A stretch of 64,000 nucleotides of DNA from Xanthobacter sp. NM-25 (GTDB taxonomy: Bacteria; Pseudomonadota; Alphaproteobacteria; Rhizobiales; Xanthobacteraceae): positions 248,001 through 312,000 of the forward strand of contig NZ_JACBFS010000002.1 of NCBI RefSeq assembly GCF_022138605.1, in the 5' to 3' direction. A program made the translations under genes and the position numbers. The notes under the pieces are model-generated. The model saw nothing but the letters and a program-made list of their open reading frames with translations. It was not told where the DNA came from and made no database searches. Below, piece after piece: positions 42,998 through 52,187 of the stretch (positions are counted from its first letter, which is position 1; the number at the start of each line of letters is the position of its first letter).

Positions 42998-44641
42998 ATG
43001 AACCGCTTCGCCGCTCTCATCGACCGGCTCGGCTACGAGGCCGGCCGCAATGCCAAGGTTCGCCTGATGGCGGACTATTTCCGCGCGACGCCCGATCCCG
43101 AGCGGGGCTTCGCTTTGGCGGCCCTCACCGGCGCCTTCTCCTTCGCCAATGCCAAGCCGGCCCTGGTGCGCGCCCTCATCTCCGAGCGCACCGACCCGGT
43201 GCTGTTCGACCTCTCCTATGATTATGTGGGCGACCTCGCCGAGACCGTCGCCTTGATGTGGCCGACACCCGAGGGGGCCCCGGCCCACGCCCCGCTGCTG
43301 TCCGAGATCGTCCACGACCTCTCCACTCTGTCCAAGAGCGCCCTGCCCCGGCATCTGGCCGGCTGGCTCGATGGCCTGGACGAAACCGGCCGCTGGGCGC
43401 TCCTGAAGCTCATCACCGGCGCCCTCAGGGTGGGCGCCTCGGCGCGGCTCGCCAAGACTGCGGTGGCGAGCCTCGGCACCCTCACGCCAGACGACGTGGA
43501 GCTGGTGTGGCCGGGCCTCACCGCGCCCTATGGGGATTTGTTCGCCTGGGTCGAGGGCCGCGGGACGCGGCCGGAGACCACGAATCCGGCGCCATTCCGC
43601 CCAGTGATGCTGGCCCATGCCATCGAGGAGGCGGATTTCTCCACCCTCGCCCCGGCCGACTTTCGCGCCGAATGGAAATGGGATGGCATCCGCGTGCAGG
43701 CGGTGGCCGGACGCGGCGACGCCGGCGAACGGGTGACGCGGCTTTATTCCCGCACCGGGGAGGACATCTCCGCCGCCTTTCCCGATCTTCTGGAGGCCCT
43801 CGATTTCGAGGGGGCGCTGGACGGCGAACTGCTGATCGTGCGCGAGGGGCGGGTGGAGCCGTTCAACGTGCTGCAGCAGCGGCTCAACCGCAAATCCGTC
43901 ACTCCCAAGCTGCTGGCCGAATTCCCCGCCCATATGCGCGCCTACGACCTTCTGGCCGAAGGGGCGGAGGACCTGCGCGACCAGCCCTTCACCGCCCGCC
44001 GCGCGCGGCTGGCGGCGCTGGTGGCGCGCCTCGCCTCCCCCCGGCTCGATCTCTCCGCGCTGGTGCCCTTCAGCAACTGGGACGACCTTGCCGCCGCCCG
44101 CGCCGATCCGGGCGCGGCGGGGGCCGACGCCGATGGGGATGCGGTGGAAGGGGTGATGATGAAGCGGGCCGACAGCCCCTATCTGCCCGGCCGCCCCAAG
44201 GGCCCGTGGTGGAAGTGGAAGCGCGACCCGCGCACGGTGGATGCCGTGCTCATGTATGCCCAGCGCGGCCACGGCAAGCGCTCCTCCTTCTATTCCGACT
44301 ACACCTTCGGGGTGTGGACGGCGGGCGAGGACGGCGATGTTCTGGTGCCGGTGGGCAAGGCCTATTTCGGCTTCACCGACGAGGAGCTGAAGGCCATCGA
44401 CGCCTTCGTGCGCAAGTTCACCATCAACCGCTTCGGCCCGGTGCGCGAGGTGGTGCACGAAAAGGAAGCGGGGCTGGTGCTGGAGGTGGCGTTCGAGGGC
44501 ATCGGCCGCTCGCCGCGCCACCGCGCGGGCCTCGCGCTGCGCTTTCCCCGCATCGCCCGCCTGCGCTGGGACAAGCCGCCGGGGGAAGCGGACCGGCTGG
44601 AGGCGCTGGAGGCCCTGCTGCCTACTGGCTCGCCCAGATGA
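42998..44641 (+). CDS. ATP-dependent DNA ligase, PP_1105/cisplatin-response family
   Basis: The start is the ATG at 42998 (MNRFAALIDRLGYEAGRNAKVRLMADYF). The 547-residue protein has an N-terminal helical DNA-binding domain to about 215. The catalytic domain follows, with motif I EWKWDGIRVQ (Lys is the AMP acceptor), the YSRTGEDISAAFPDL and DGELLIV motifs, EGVMMKRADSPYLPGRPKGPWWKWKRDP (motifs IV-V), and a C-terminal OB fold. The family is linked to DNA-damage survival. Elsewhere it usually lies beside an Lhr-like helicase, an exonuclease and PdeM; none of these is here. Its 3' end overlaps the convergent S24 regulator by 20 bases. Confidence 0.93.
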   Translation: MNRFAALIDRLGYEAGRNAKVRLMADYFRATPDPERGFALAALTGAFSFANAKPALVRALISERTDPVLFDLSYDYVGDLAETVALMWPTPEGAPAHAPLLSEIVHDLSTLSKSALPRHLAGWLDGLDETGRWALLKLITGALRVGASARLAKTAVASLGTLTPDDVELVWPGLTAPYGDLFAWVEGRGTRPETTNPAPFRPVMLAHAIEEADFSTLAPADFRAEWKWDGIRVQAVAGRGDAGERVTRLYSRTGEDISAAFPDLLEALDFEGALDGELLIVREGRVEPFNVLQQRLNRKSVTPKLLAEFPAHMRAYDLLAEGAEDLRDQPFTARRARLAALVARLASPRLDLSALVPFSNWDDLAAARADPGAAGADADGDAVEGVMMKRADSPYLPGRPKGPWWKWKRDPRTVDAVLMYAQRGHGKRSSFYSDYTFGVWTAGEDGDVLVPVGKAYFGFTDEELKAIDAFVRKFTINRFGPVREVVHEKEAGLVLEVAFEGIGRSPRHRAGLALRFPRIARLRWDKPPGEADRLEALEALLPTGSPR

Positions 44642-45302
44642 TGCGGGCGATCCACTCCACCTGATCCAGCGGAATCTGCCGGTCCTCATGGGCCGGATTG
44701 AGGGAGCGCAGCTCGATATGGCGGGCGGTGCGGCGGGCCAATTCCTTGGCCATCACCTCCCCACCGCGCGTCTTCACCACCACCCGGTCGCCCTTGCGGA
44801 TGGAAGCGCCGGGGGAGACCACCACCACGTCCCCGTCGCGATACACCGGCTGCATGGAATCACCGGCGATCTCCAGGGCATAGGCGTGCTGGTCCTCCAC
44901 CTCGGGAAACACGATCTCGTCCCAGCCGGCGCCGGCGGGAAAGCCGGCATCGTCGAAGAAGCCGCCGCTGCCGGCCTGGGCGAAGCCGATCTGCGGAATG
45001 GCGTGCAAGGCCCCCTTCATGGGAGACGGGTCCTCGGCGAAGCCGTCGTCCCGCGCACCGCCCCGTTCCGGCTCCAGCAGCGCTAGGAAATGCTCGACGC
45101 TGGCGCCGGTGGCGGTGAGCGCCTTGGCGATGCTCTCGGTGGAGGGCCAGCGCGGCCGCCCGTCGGTGGTGATGCGCTTGGAGCGATTGAAGGTGGTGGG
45201 ATCGAGCCCGGCCCGCTTGGCGAGCCCGGACGTGGACAGCCCATGCTCGACGGCGAGCTGGTCCACCGCCCTCCAGATCTGCCCATGAGTGAGCATGGTC
45301 AT
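44622..45302 (-). CDS. S24-family (LexA/CI-like) transcriptional regulator
   Basis: The 226-residue protein joins an N-terminal helix-turn-helix (LAVEHGLSTSGLAKRAGLDPTTFNRSKRI, about 15-45) to a C-terminal S24 peptidase domain. The Ser149 nucleophile (GDSMQPVYRDGDVVVV) and Lys186 (GEVMAKEL) are 37 residues apart, as in LexA. A candidate cleavage Ala-Gly occurs at 110-111. It may thus self-cleave under damage signals, like phage CI or PrtR-type repressors. No prophage genes are nearby. It overlaps the ligase gene tail to tail; control of that ligase is possible but not shown. Confidence 0.9.
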   Translation of the reverse strand: MTMLTHGQIWRAVDQLAVEHGLSTSGLAKRAGLDPTTFNRSKRITTDGRPRWPSTESIAKALTATGASVEHFLALLEPERGGARDDGFAEDPSPMKGALHAIPQIGFAQAGSGGFFDDAGFPAGAGWDEIVFPEVEDQHAYALEIAGDSMQPVYRDGDVVVVSPGASIRKGDRVVVKTRGGEVMAKELARRTARHIELRSLNPAHEDRQIPLDQVEWIARIIWASQ

Positions 45303-45548
45303 GTTGCGTCCTCGCCGCCTCTTGCGCGGAACATAAGAATTTGTTCCCTATTTGTCCAGGAATGAAATCCCCACACAACTTTGATACAATCTCAGGGTGT
45401 ACACGACCCACAAGCGGGCGTCCGGGCTATGCACCGAAAATTGCGTCACCGGCACGCCGCCGGTGACATCCCCCCGGCAACGGCGCTAAAGCCCTCACGA
45501 GGTTCGCCGCGCCGCCTCCATGGTGGCGCCGACATCCGGGAGGCTCTC

Positions 45549-45890
45549 ATGTCCGCCATCTACAAGATCAGCCCCGCCGCCCTATGGGCGACCGCGCAGG
45601 CGGAAGGCGTCTTCACCGGCGCGCCGGTGGATGTGGCCGATGGCTTCATCCATTTTTCCACCGCCGCCCAGGCACGTGAGACCGCTGCGAAGCATTTCCA
45701 GGGGCAGGAGGGGCTGAAGCTGGTGGCCATCGATCCTGCACCGCTGGGTGCCGCGCTCAAATGGGAGCCCTCGCGGGGCGGCGCGCTGTTTCCCCATCTC
45801 TACGGGCCGCTGCCGCTGACCGCCGTGCTGTGGGTGAAGGACCTGCCGCTGGGGGCCGATGGCCTGCACCTTTTTCCCGACCTCGACTGA
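45549..45890 (+). CDS. DUF952-domain protein
   Basis: The start is the ATG at 45549 (MSAIYKISPAALWATAQAEGVF). The 113-residue protein is a full-length DUF952 domain, with the family's DVADGFIHFSTAAQARETAAKHF near residue 30 and a closing HLYGPLPLTAVLWVKDLPLGADG. Relatives are annotated only by structure and resemble glutathione-transferase-independent small alpha/beta proteins; no activity is established. It is cytoplasmic, monocistronic, and converges on the MATE gene with a three-base gap. Confidence 0.88.
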   Translation: MSAIYKISPAALWATAQAEGVFTGAPVDVADGFIHFSTAAQARETAAKHFQGQEGLKLVAIDPAPLGAALKWEPSRGGALFPHLYGPLPLTAVLWVKDLPLGADGLHLFPDLD

Positions 45891-45893
45891 GCC

Positions 45894-47216
45894 TCACGCC
45901 GGGCCGAAGGTGCGCCGCATCAGCGCCGGCAGCCGCAGGCCCTGCAGCACCCCGCGCGCCGCCAGGAACACCATGAGCGCCGCCCACAGGCCATCATTGC
46001 CGAAAGGCCGCAACGCCCACCAGGCAGCCATATAGATGCCCACCGCCAGCAGCATCAGATTGCGCATGTCGCGGGACCACAAAGCGCCGATGAACACCCC
46101 GTCGAACGCGAACGCCAGCACGCCCGCCACCGGCAACAGCGCGGCATAAAGCAGATAGGCCCGCGCCTCCGCCTGCACCGGCGCGCTGGTGGTCATCAGG
46201 TCGATCAGCTGCGGCCCGGCCAGCAGATAGAGGCCGGCGGCGGCGAGGGCGAAGCCGAAGCCCCACAGCAGCACCAATTGCACCCCGCGCAGGAAGGTGG
46301 CGCGCTGGCGGGCGCCCACCGCCGCCCCGCATACCTGCTCGGCGGCAGTGGCGAAGCCATCGAGGAAATAGGCCGCGACGAGCCCGAGATTCTGCAGCAG
46401 CGCATTGGCCGCCAGAGTGACATCGCCGGAGCGCGCGCCCTGGGCCGCGAAAAAGAAGAAGGCGAACATGAGCACCGCGGTACGGATCATGATGTCGCCA
46501 TTGAGCAGCACCGCCTGGCGCACCCGCGCCCGATCCAGCAGCACCGCACGCGGCACCGCGAAGCGGAAGCCCAGCAGCTGGCCGCAGATGACGAGACCCG
46601 CCAGGGTGCCCACCATCTCCCCCACCAGCGTGCCCAGCGCGGCGCCGGCCACGCCCCATCCCCCGCCCAGCACCAGCGCCGCCGTCAGCCCCATATTGAC
46701 GACATTCATGCCCACCTGCACCGCCAGCGCCCGACCGGTGCGGCCGAGGCCGGTGAGCCAGCCCAGAACCGCATAATTGGCGAGGGTGAAGGGGGCGGCG
46801 AAGATCCGCACATGGAAATAGGTGGCCACGGCGCGCTCCACCTCGGGGCTCGCCCCGGCGAGCTTCAGCGCCACCATCAAGATGGGCACCTGCAGCAGCA
46901 CCAAAGCACCTCCGCACAGGGCCGCCAGCAGCAGCGCCCGCGCCAGAACCGCCCGCGTCTCCAGGCGATCGGAGCGCCCCACCGCCTGCGCCGCCAGCCC
47001 CACCGAGCCCATGCGCAGGAAGCCGAACACCCAGAACAGCATGTCGAAGATCACGGCGGCCAGGGCCACGCCGCCCAGCAGCGCGGCATCGCCCAGCCGC
47101 CCCACCACCGCCGCATCCACCACCCCGAGCAGGGGCGTGGTGAGATGCGCCACCGTCATGGGCAGCGCGATGGCCAGCACCCTTCGGTGGGTGACGGGCC
47201 CGGTTCCAGCGCTCAT
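45894..47216 (-). CDS. MATE-family efflux transporter (DinF-like)
   Basis: The ATG at 47216 gives MSAGTGPVTHRRVLAIALPMTVAHLTTPLLGVVDAAVVGRLGDAALLGGVAL, the usual MATE opening. The 440-residue inner-membrane protein has twelve hydrophobic segments in two halves, with the second half starting near VRQAVLLNGDIMIRTAVLMFAFFFFAAQGARSG. The sequence is of the DinF/NorM-like group that exports cationic drugs or oxidised compounds in exchange for Na+ or H+. It is followed (downstream, convergent) by the DUF952 gene and preceded by a small membrane-protein gene on the same strand. Confidence 0.92.
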   Translation of the reverse strand: MSAGTGPVTHRRVLAIALPMTVAHLTTPLLGVVDAAVVGRLGDAALLGGVALAAVIFDMLFWVFGFLRMGSVGLAAQAVGRSDRLETRAVLARALLLAALCGGALVLLQVPILMVALKLAGASPEVERAVATYFHVRIFAAPFTLANYAVLGWLTGLGRTGRALAVQVGMNVVNMGLTAALVLGGGWGVAGAALGTLVGEMVGTLAGLVICGQLLGFRFAVPRAVLLDRARVRQAVLLNGDIMIRTAVLMFAFFFFAAQGARSGDVTLAANALLQNLGLVAAYFLDGFATAAEQVCGAAVGARQRATFLRGVQLVLLWGFGFALAAAGLYLLAGPQLIDLMTTSAPVQAEARAYLLYAALLPVAGVLAFAFDGVFIGALWSRDMRNLMLLAVGIYMAAWWALRPFGNDGLWAALMVFLAARGVLQGLRLPALMRRTFGPA

Positions 47217-47235
47217 GGGAGCCTCGAGGGATGCC

Positions 47236-47508
47236 TCAGCGGCGGGCGTTGGCGATGCGCAGCACAATCCACAGCGGTACGACGATGACGGCGCCCAACA
47301 GGAAATAGCGCCACAACCGCTCCACCGCCTCGAAGCCGAACGAGAACAGGTTGCGCACCAGCCGTTCCAGGCTCTGGAAGATGTTCATGGGATCAAGGCC
47401 GAGCGCGGCCATGATCACCCCCACCACCACGGACAGGATGACGAGACGCACCAGCACCCAGGCGGGGGATCCGCCGAAGAATCGGGTGAGCTCGTTATTG
47501 TCCGCCAT
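47236..47508 (-). CDS. DUF6460-type small membrane protein
   Basis: The 90-residue protein starts at 47508 after a CAGGAGG site. It has two membrane segments, at about 16-38 (AWVLVRLVILSVVVGVIMAALGL) and 67-88 (RYFLLGAVIVVPLWIVLRIANA). An amphipathic helix (DPMNIFQSLERLVRNLFSFGFEAVERLW) lies between them. This is the layout of the alphaproteobacterial DUF6460 family, of unknown function. It ends 20 bases before the MATE start on the same strand and may be co-transcribed with it. Confidence 0.82.
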   Translation of the reverse strand: MADNNELTRFFGGSPAWVLVRLVILSVVVGVIMAALGLDPMNIFQSLERLVRNLFSFGFEAVERLWRYFLLGAVIVVPLWIVLRIANARR

Positions 47509-47700
47509 GCCGGCCTCCTGTGATGGGGGCAGGTCTAGCATGCCCGCCGCCAACGTGGAATCAACTCCGGCCCGTCGCCGGATGGGCGCTGTGTGGAAGG
47601 CTCGACACGGCGCGGGAATGCCGCTACGGCAATTCCACCGGATACGCTCCGGCGCGCGGGGGCGCAACGGATCCGGACGGCCAGCTGGAGACGACCGCCC

Positions 47701-48978
47701 ATGCGCCTTTGCGACCTCATCCGCCCATTGTCCCTCCCGCTTCTGGCAGCTACCCTGCTCGCCATCTGGACCGGCGCGCCCACCGCCGCCCGAGCCGAGC
47801 CGGCGCCGCGCACCATCATCGTGCTCGATGGCTCGGGCTCCATGTGGGGCGAGATCGACGGTCTCCGGAAGCTCGACACCGCCCGCGAGGTGGTGGGCCA
47901 GGTGGTTTCCAGCCTGCCCGCCGACCGCGCGCTCGGGCTGATGGCCTATGGCCACCGGCGCAAGGGCGACTGTTCCGACATCGAGCTGATCGTGCCGCCA
48001 GCGCCCGGCACCGCGCCGGCGGTGCTTCAGGCGGTGCGGTCCATGCGGTTCGTGGGCAAGACGCCGCTGTCCGAAACGGTGCGGCAGGCGGCCGAGGCGC
48101 TGGACTACACCCAGGCTCCCGCCACCGTGGTGCTGGTGACCGACGGGCTGGAGACCTGCGCCGCCGATCCCTGCGCGGTGGCCACGGAGCTGGAGGCCGC
48201 CGGGGTCGGCTTCACCGCCCATGTCATCGGCTTCGGCCTCACCCGCACCCAGGGCGCCCAGGTGGCCTGCATCGCCGAAAAGACCGGCGGCCGCTACCTG
48301 CCGGCGCGCGACGGCGCGGCGCTGGCGGAAGCGCTCACCGCCACCGTCGGCACGCCCCCCACGGCGGCACCGCCCGCCGCGACGCCGCCGGCCAAGACCT
48401 ATTTTCCGGGCGCGCCGCTGATGCCGAATGTGGCCCTCGAGCCCACCGGCCAGACCACCAACCAGGAGGGCAAGCCCCTGGCGGAAAAGCCGTTCCCGCC
48501 CACCGGCACCATCGCCCAGTGCCAGGCCGCCTGCACCGATGACACCGCCTGCCTGGCCTGGCGCTACGAGCCCAAGGGCAGCTATTTCGTCGATCACGCG
48601 CGCTGCTTCACATTCCCTGCCAGCAGCGAGTTCGATCTGCGCACCTTCCCCGCCGAAGAGGGGTGGGCCTCGGGCATCAAGGATGGCCACAGCCCGCTGG
48701 TGCGGCCCTATCTCATCACCGTGACCTTCAGCGCCGAAGCCGACGGCGCGCCCATTTCCTGGTCCGCCGCCCCGATGCCCGGGCCGCAGGCCCTGCCACC
48801 GGAAGCCTGGGCCGCCGAGGAGGAGCGCGTGGAGCCAGTGGAGGCCGCCCTGCTGCCCGGCGCCTACCGGGTCACCGGAACCGTCACCGAGGGGCCGTTG
48901 AAGGGGACGGTCTTTTCCGCGCCGATCACGGTCGCGCCCACCGGCGCGGTGGCCTTCCCCATTCCGCGCACGCCGTAG
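47701..48978 (+). CDS. Secreted VWA-domain protein with PAN/apple domain
   Basis: The ATG at 47701 gives a signal peptide (MRLCDLIRPLSLPLLAATLLAIWTGAPTAARA). The 425-residue product has a von Willebrand A domain at about 37-215 with an intact metal site: DGSGS at 43-47, the Thr in GKTPLSE, and VTDGLE. A Pro/Ala linker follows, then a PAN/apple-like domain at about 245-335 (CQAACTDDTACLAWRYEP, HARCFTFP), and a C-terminal beta domain of about 90 residues. It should act in the periplasm or at the cell surface in protein or carbohydrate binding. The partner is unknown. Homologous VWA-PAN proteins exist in other alphaproteobacteria. Confidence 0.85.
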   Translation: MRLCDLIRPLSLPLLAATLLAIWTGAPTAARAEPAPRTIIVLDGSGSMWGEIDGLRKLDTAREVVGQVVSSLPADRALGLMAYGHRRKGDCSDIELIVPPAPGTAPAVLQAVRSMRFVGKTPLSETVRQAAEALDYTQAPATVVLVTDGLETCAADPCAVATELEAAGVGFTAHVIGFGLTRTQGAQVACIAEKTGGRYLPARDGAALAEALTATVGTPPTAAPPAATPPAKTYFPGAPLMPNVALEPTGQTTNQEGKPLAEKPFPPTGTIAQCQAACTDDTACLAWRYEPKGSYFVDHARCFTFPASSEFDLRTFPAEEGWASGIKDGHSPLVRPYLITVTFSAEADGAPISWSAAPMPGPQALPPEAWAAEEERVEPVEAALLPGAYRVTGTVTEGPLKGTVFSAPITVAPTGAVAFPIPRTP

Positions 48979-48990
48979 GGCGCCGCCGCC

Positions 48991-50568
48991 TCAGCGGAAC
49001 ACCCAGACGATGACGCCGACGGCGACCAAGATGGCCACCGCCATCACCCGATCGTCGCCGAGGCCCCGCAGCCGTCCGCCGGCATCGCCGCGCACCCACA
49101 AGGTGCCGGCATGCCCGGCGGCGGGAGGCGCGGGGCATGCACGGCTCACCGCCGCGCCGACCCCGACGCAGGCCAGGGTGGAGAGACCCGCGACCACCGT
49201 GAAATGCGGCAGCGGATCCGCAACGCCGGCCCGGGCGAGGCCGAGGCGAAGACCCAGCAGGGCCAGCCCGAGACCATGGCCGAAGAGCAGCGCCGCCCAT
49301 GCTCCGGCCCGGGTGGCCCGCCGCCAGAACAGGCCCATGAGGAACACCGCCACCACCGGCGGCACCGCATAGGAAAAGACCTGCTGAATATAGTTGAAGA
49401 GGCCGGGAAACTCGCGAATCACCAGCGGCCACAGGGCGGCGATGACGATGAAGCCCACCGTCACCAGCCGTCCCAGCGTTACCGCGTGCGCCGGGCTCCA
49501 CTGGCGCCGATCGGCACCGGCGAAATCGTACATCACCAGGGTGGCGGCGGAGTTCAGCGTGGAATCGATGGTGGACATGATGGCTGCCAGCAGGCCGGAA
49601 AGCACCAGCCCCACCATGCCCACCGGCAGGAAGTGGCTCACCATCATGGGGAACACCTGGTCGCCATTGTCCAGCGGCGGCAGCAGCGCCAGCGCCATGG
49701 CCGCCGGCAGGGCCATCATGAACAGCGGCAGGATCTTCAGCGCCGCCGCCAGCATGGCGCCCCGGCGCGCGGACTCCAGCGAGCGGGCGCCGAGCACCCG
49801 CTGCATGATGTACTGGTTGGCCCCCCAATAATAGAACCCCAGCACCGGCAGGCCGATGAGCACCCCGGTCCAGGGCATGGCGTCATCCGACGCCGGGCGG
49901 ATGAGGCTCAGGTGATCGGCCGGCACCGCCGCCACCACCGCCGCCCAGGAGAAGTCGAACCGTGCAAACACCGCATAGCTGAGCGCCAGCGACCCGGCGA
50001 TGAGCACCAGGGCCTGGATCACATCCGTATAGACCACGCCGCGCAGGCCACCGGCCATGGTGTAGGCGCCGGCGAACAGCGCGAGGCCGATGCAGGCCGG
50101 CACGAACGGCACGTCCGGCACCAGCACCTGCAGCACCAGGATGCCCGCATAGACGCTGCCGGCCGCATCCACGAAAATGGACAGGAAGATGGTGAGCGCC
50201 GACACGTAGCGCTGCACCCCACGGCCGAAGCGGCGACCGAGATATTCGGGAATGGTGGTGATGCGGGTGCGCAGCAGCACCGGAATGGTGAACAGCGCCA
50301 TGAACACCAGGATCAGCGCCGCCCACAATTCATAATGGGCCACCGCGATCCCCTGCCCATAGGCGGCGCCGGCGACGCCGATGAGGGTGGTGGAGGAGAT
50401 GTTGGATGCGAACAGCGACAGGCCAATGGCCAGCCCACCCAGGCTGCGCCCCGCCAGGAACAATTCCTCACTTGAAGTCGATTTGCGCGACACCGCGATG
50501 CCGATGACGGCAACGACCGCGAGATAGGCGACAACAACGATAATATCCAGGGACTGAAGCGCAATCAT
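48991..50568 (-). CDS. Sodium:solute symporter (SSS family, SglT-like)
   Basis: The 525-residue inner-membrane protein has about fourteen hydrophobic segments and matches the SSS family: FLAGRSLGGLAIGLSLFASNISSTTLIGVAGAAYGQG near residues 37-72, RITTIPEYLGRRFGRGVQRY, YTMAGGLRGVVYTDVIQALVL, and GLVLSGLLAAIMSTIDSTLNSAATLVMYDF, which includes sodium-site Ser/Thr residues. The sequence is of the sugar/inositol-like branch, but the solute cannot be deduced. It converges on the VWA-PAN gene with 12 bases between the stops. A 226-bp gap without other features precedes the next, divergent, gene. Confidence 0.91.
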   Translation of the reverse strand: MIALQSLDIIVVVAYLAVVAVIGIAVSRKSTSSEELFLAGRSLGGLAIGLSLFASNISSTTLIGVAGAAYGQGIAVAHYELWAALILVFMALFTIPVLLRTRITTIPEYLGRRFGRGVQRYVSALTIFLSIFVDAAGSVYAGILVLQVLVPDVPFVPACIGLALFAGAYTMAGGLRGVVYTDVIQALVLIAGSLALSYAVFARFDFSWAAVVAAVPADHLSLIRPASDDAMPWTGVLIGLPVLGFYYWGANQYIMQRVLGARSLESARRGAMLAAALKILPLFMMALPAAMALALLPPLDNGDQVFPMMVSHFLPVGMVGLVLSGLLAAIMSTIDSTLNSAATLVMYDFAGADRRQWSPAHAVTLGRLVTVGFIVIAALWPLVIREFPGLFNYIQQVFSYAVPPVVAVFLMGLFWRRATRAGAWAALLFGHGLGLALLGLRLGLARAGVADPLPHFTVVAGLSTLACVGVGAAVSRACPAPPAAGHAGTLWVRGDAGGRLRGLGDDRVMAVAILVAVGVIVWVFR

Positions 50569-50794
50569 GATGGGCGGACCTGTGTCCCTTCGTCAGCGAA
50601 GATATGGCGACATCTTCGGCCAATGGACAGCGATGCCGGGCTCGACAGACACTGAAAGGAGGATGCTCTTGGATAACATGTAGCCTCCCACATGAGAACC
50701 GCCGCAGCGGTTTTCGGCCCACGGCTCCATCCGCCCTCGCGCAACGGCCGCAGCTTGGCCTACCATGGCCCATCGTCAGTTCCACGGAGGCGCC

Positions 50795-52084
50795 ATGCGA
50801 CGCTGGCAATGGATCTTGCTGCGAACCGCGCGCCAGCTCTGGTTCCGCGCCACGCTGATCGGAGCCCTCGGGGTGGCGGCCGCCGGGCTGGCGCTGCTGG
50901 CGGACCGTTTCATACCCGGTCAGCAGCAGCTGGACGTGGGCGCTGACGCGGTCAACAGCGTGCTCTCCATCATCGCCTCGAGCATGCTGGCGGTCACCAC
51001 CTTCTCCCTCTCCGTGATGACCTCGGCCTATGGCGCGGCCGCCAGCACGGTCACCCCCCGGGCGACGCCGCTGCTGCGCCAGGACCGGGTGACGCAGAAT
51101 GTGCTCTCCACCTTCCTCGGCTCGTTCCTGTTCAGCATCGTCGGCATCGTCGCCCTGAAGGCCGGCGCCTACGGGCCCCAGGGCCGGGCGGTGCTGTTCG
51201 TGGTCACCATAGGCGTCATCGTGCTGGTGGTGGTCGCGCTGTTGAGCTGGATCGACCACCTCACCCGCCTCGGCAACGTCCGGGAAACCACCGATCGGGT
51301 GGAGGAGGCCACCCGATCGGCGCTCGCGGCCCGGCTCGCCTGCCCGTTCCTCGGCGGCATCCCGCGCGACGAGACCGCCACCCCGCCCCCCGGCGCCGTG
51401 ACGGTGCGCGCGCAGGTGACGGGCTATGTGCAGCATGTGGACATGGGGGCACTGGACGCCTGCGGGGCCCGGCTGGAAACGCCGATTTGCCTTGCCGTGG
51501 TGCCCGGCGCCTTCGTCCATGAAGGCACGCCCCTCATGGTGCTCCCCCATGCCGGCGCCGCCACGGCGGAAGCGCTGGAGGAGACGGACCAGAAGGGCAT
51601 GGCCCAGACCCTGCGCGATGCCATCACCATCGGCGATGCCCGTAGCTTCGACCAGGACCCGCGGTTCGGCCTCTCGGTGCTGAGCGAGATCGCCTCACGG
51701 GCGCTGTCGCCGGCGGTCAACGACCCCGGCACCGCCATCGACGTGATCGGCCGCGCGGCTCGGCTGCTCACCCTCTGGGCCAAGGGACACGCGGAGGACG
51801 CAGCAGAACCGCCCTGCCCCCACGTGCAGGTGCCGCCATTGCTGGCCGCCGACCTGTTCGACGACGCCTTCCGCCCCATCGCCCGCGACGGCGCGGCCTT
51901 GATCGAAGTTCAGCTACGACTCAGAAAGACCCTTCTTGCGTTGGCCGGCATGGGCGACGACGCATTCCGTGCGGCCGCCCGCGCCACGGCGGACCTCGCC
52001 CTCGCCCACGCGGAAGCGGCCCTTCGCATCGAGGCGGACAAGAGGCTGCTGCGCGGCGGCGCACCGGTCGGAGGCGGCCGCTGA
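50795..52084 (+). CDS. DUF2254-domain membrane protein
   Basis: The ATG at 50795 follows GGAGGCGCC; an upstream ATG at 50765 is less likely. The 429-residue protein fits DUF2254. It has an N-terminal half with four membrane segments (LIGALGVAAAGLALLADRF, SIIASSMLAVTTFSLSVMTSAYGAA with its ASTVTPRATPLLRQDRVTQNVLSTFLGSFLFSIVGIVAL, and VLFVVTIGVIVLVVVALLSWI) and a soluble C-terminal half (GYVQHVDMGALDACGARLE, RSFDQDPRFGLSVLSEIASRALSPAVNDPGTAIDVI). The function of the family is unknown. It precedes ffh by 177 bases with two hairpins in the gap. Confidence 0.88.
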   Translation: MRRWQWILLRTARQLWFRATLIGALGVAAAGLALLADRFIPGQQQLDVGADAVNSVLSIIASSMLAVTTFSLSVMTSAYGAAASTVTPRATPLLRQDRVTQNVLSTFLGSFLFSIVGIVALKAGAYGPQGRAVLFVVTIGVIVLVVVALLSWIDHLTRLGNVRETTDRVEEATRSALAARLACPFLGGIPRDETATPPPGAVTVRAQVTGYVQHVDMGALDACGARLETPICLAVVPGAFVHEGTPLMVLPHAGAATAEALEETDQKGMAQTLRDAITIGDARSFDQDPRFGLSVLSEIASRALSPAVNDPGTAIDVIGRAARLLTLWAKGHAEDAAEPPCPHVQVPPLLAADLFDDAFRPIARDGAALIEVQLRLRKTLLALAGMGDDAFRAAARATADLALAHAEAALRIEADKRLLRGGAPVGGGR

Positions 52085-52162
52085 GAGGCCGGTGATTTGC
52101 CTCGCACGGCCAAACCTGATAAGCACCGCCCCTTCACGAGGACGGCCACGCCGATCCGCCGA

Positions 52163-52180
52163 CCGGACCTGAGGGTCCGG
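52163..52180 (+). terminator. Hairpin 1 between DUF2254 and ffh
   Basis: CCGGACC and GGTCCGG form a perfect seven-base stem with the loop TGAG, about 80 bases after the DUF2254 stop. A second, larger hairpin follows eight bases later. Confidence 0.5.
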
Positions 52181-52187
52181 AGGTCAC

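Noticed and set aside
44622..45302. S24 repressor taken as a sign of a prophage
   Set aside because: No integrase, structural or lysis genes or attachment-like repeats are found around it.
47236..48690. A 484-codon minus-strand frame
   Set aside because: Only its last 90 codons form a real protein (DUF6460-type); the rest is antisense to the VWA-PAN gene.
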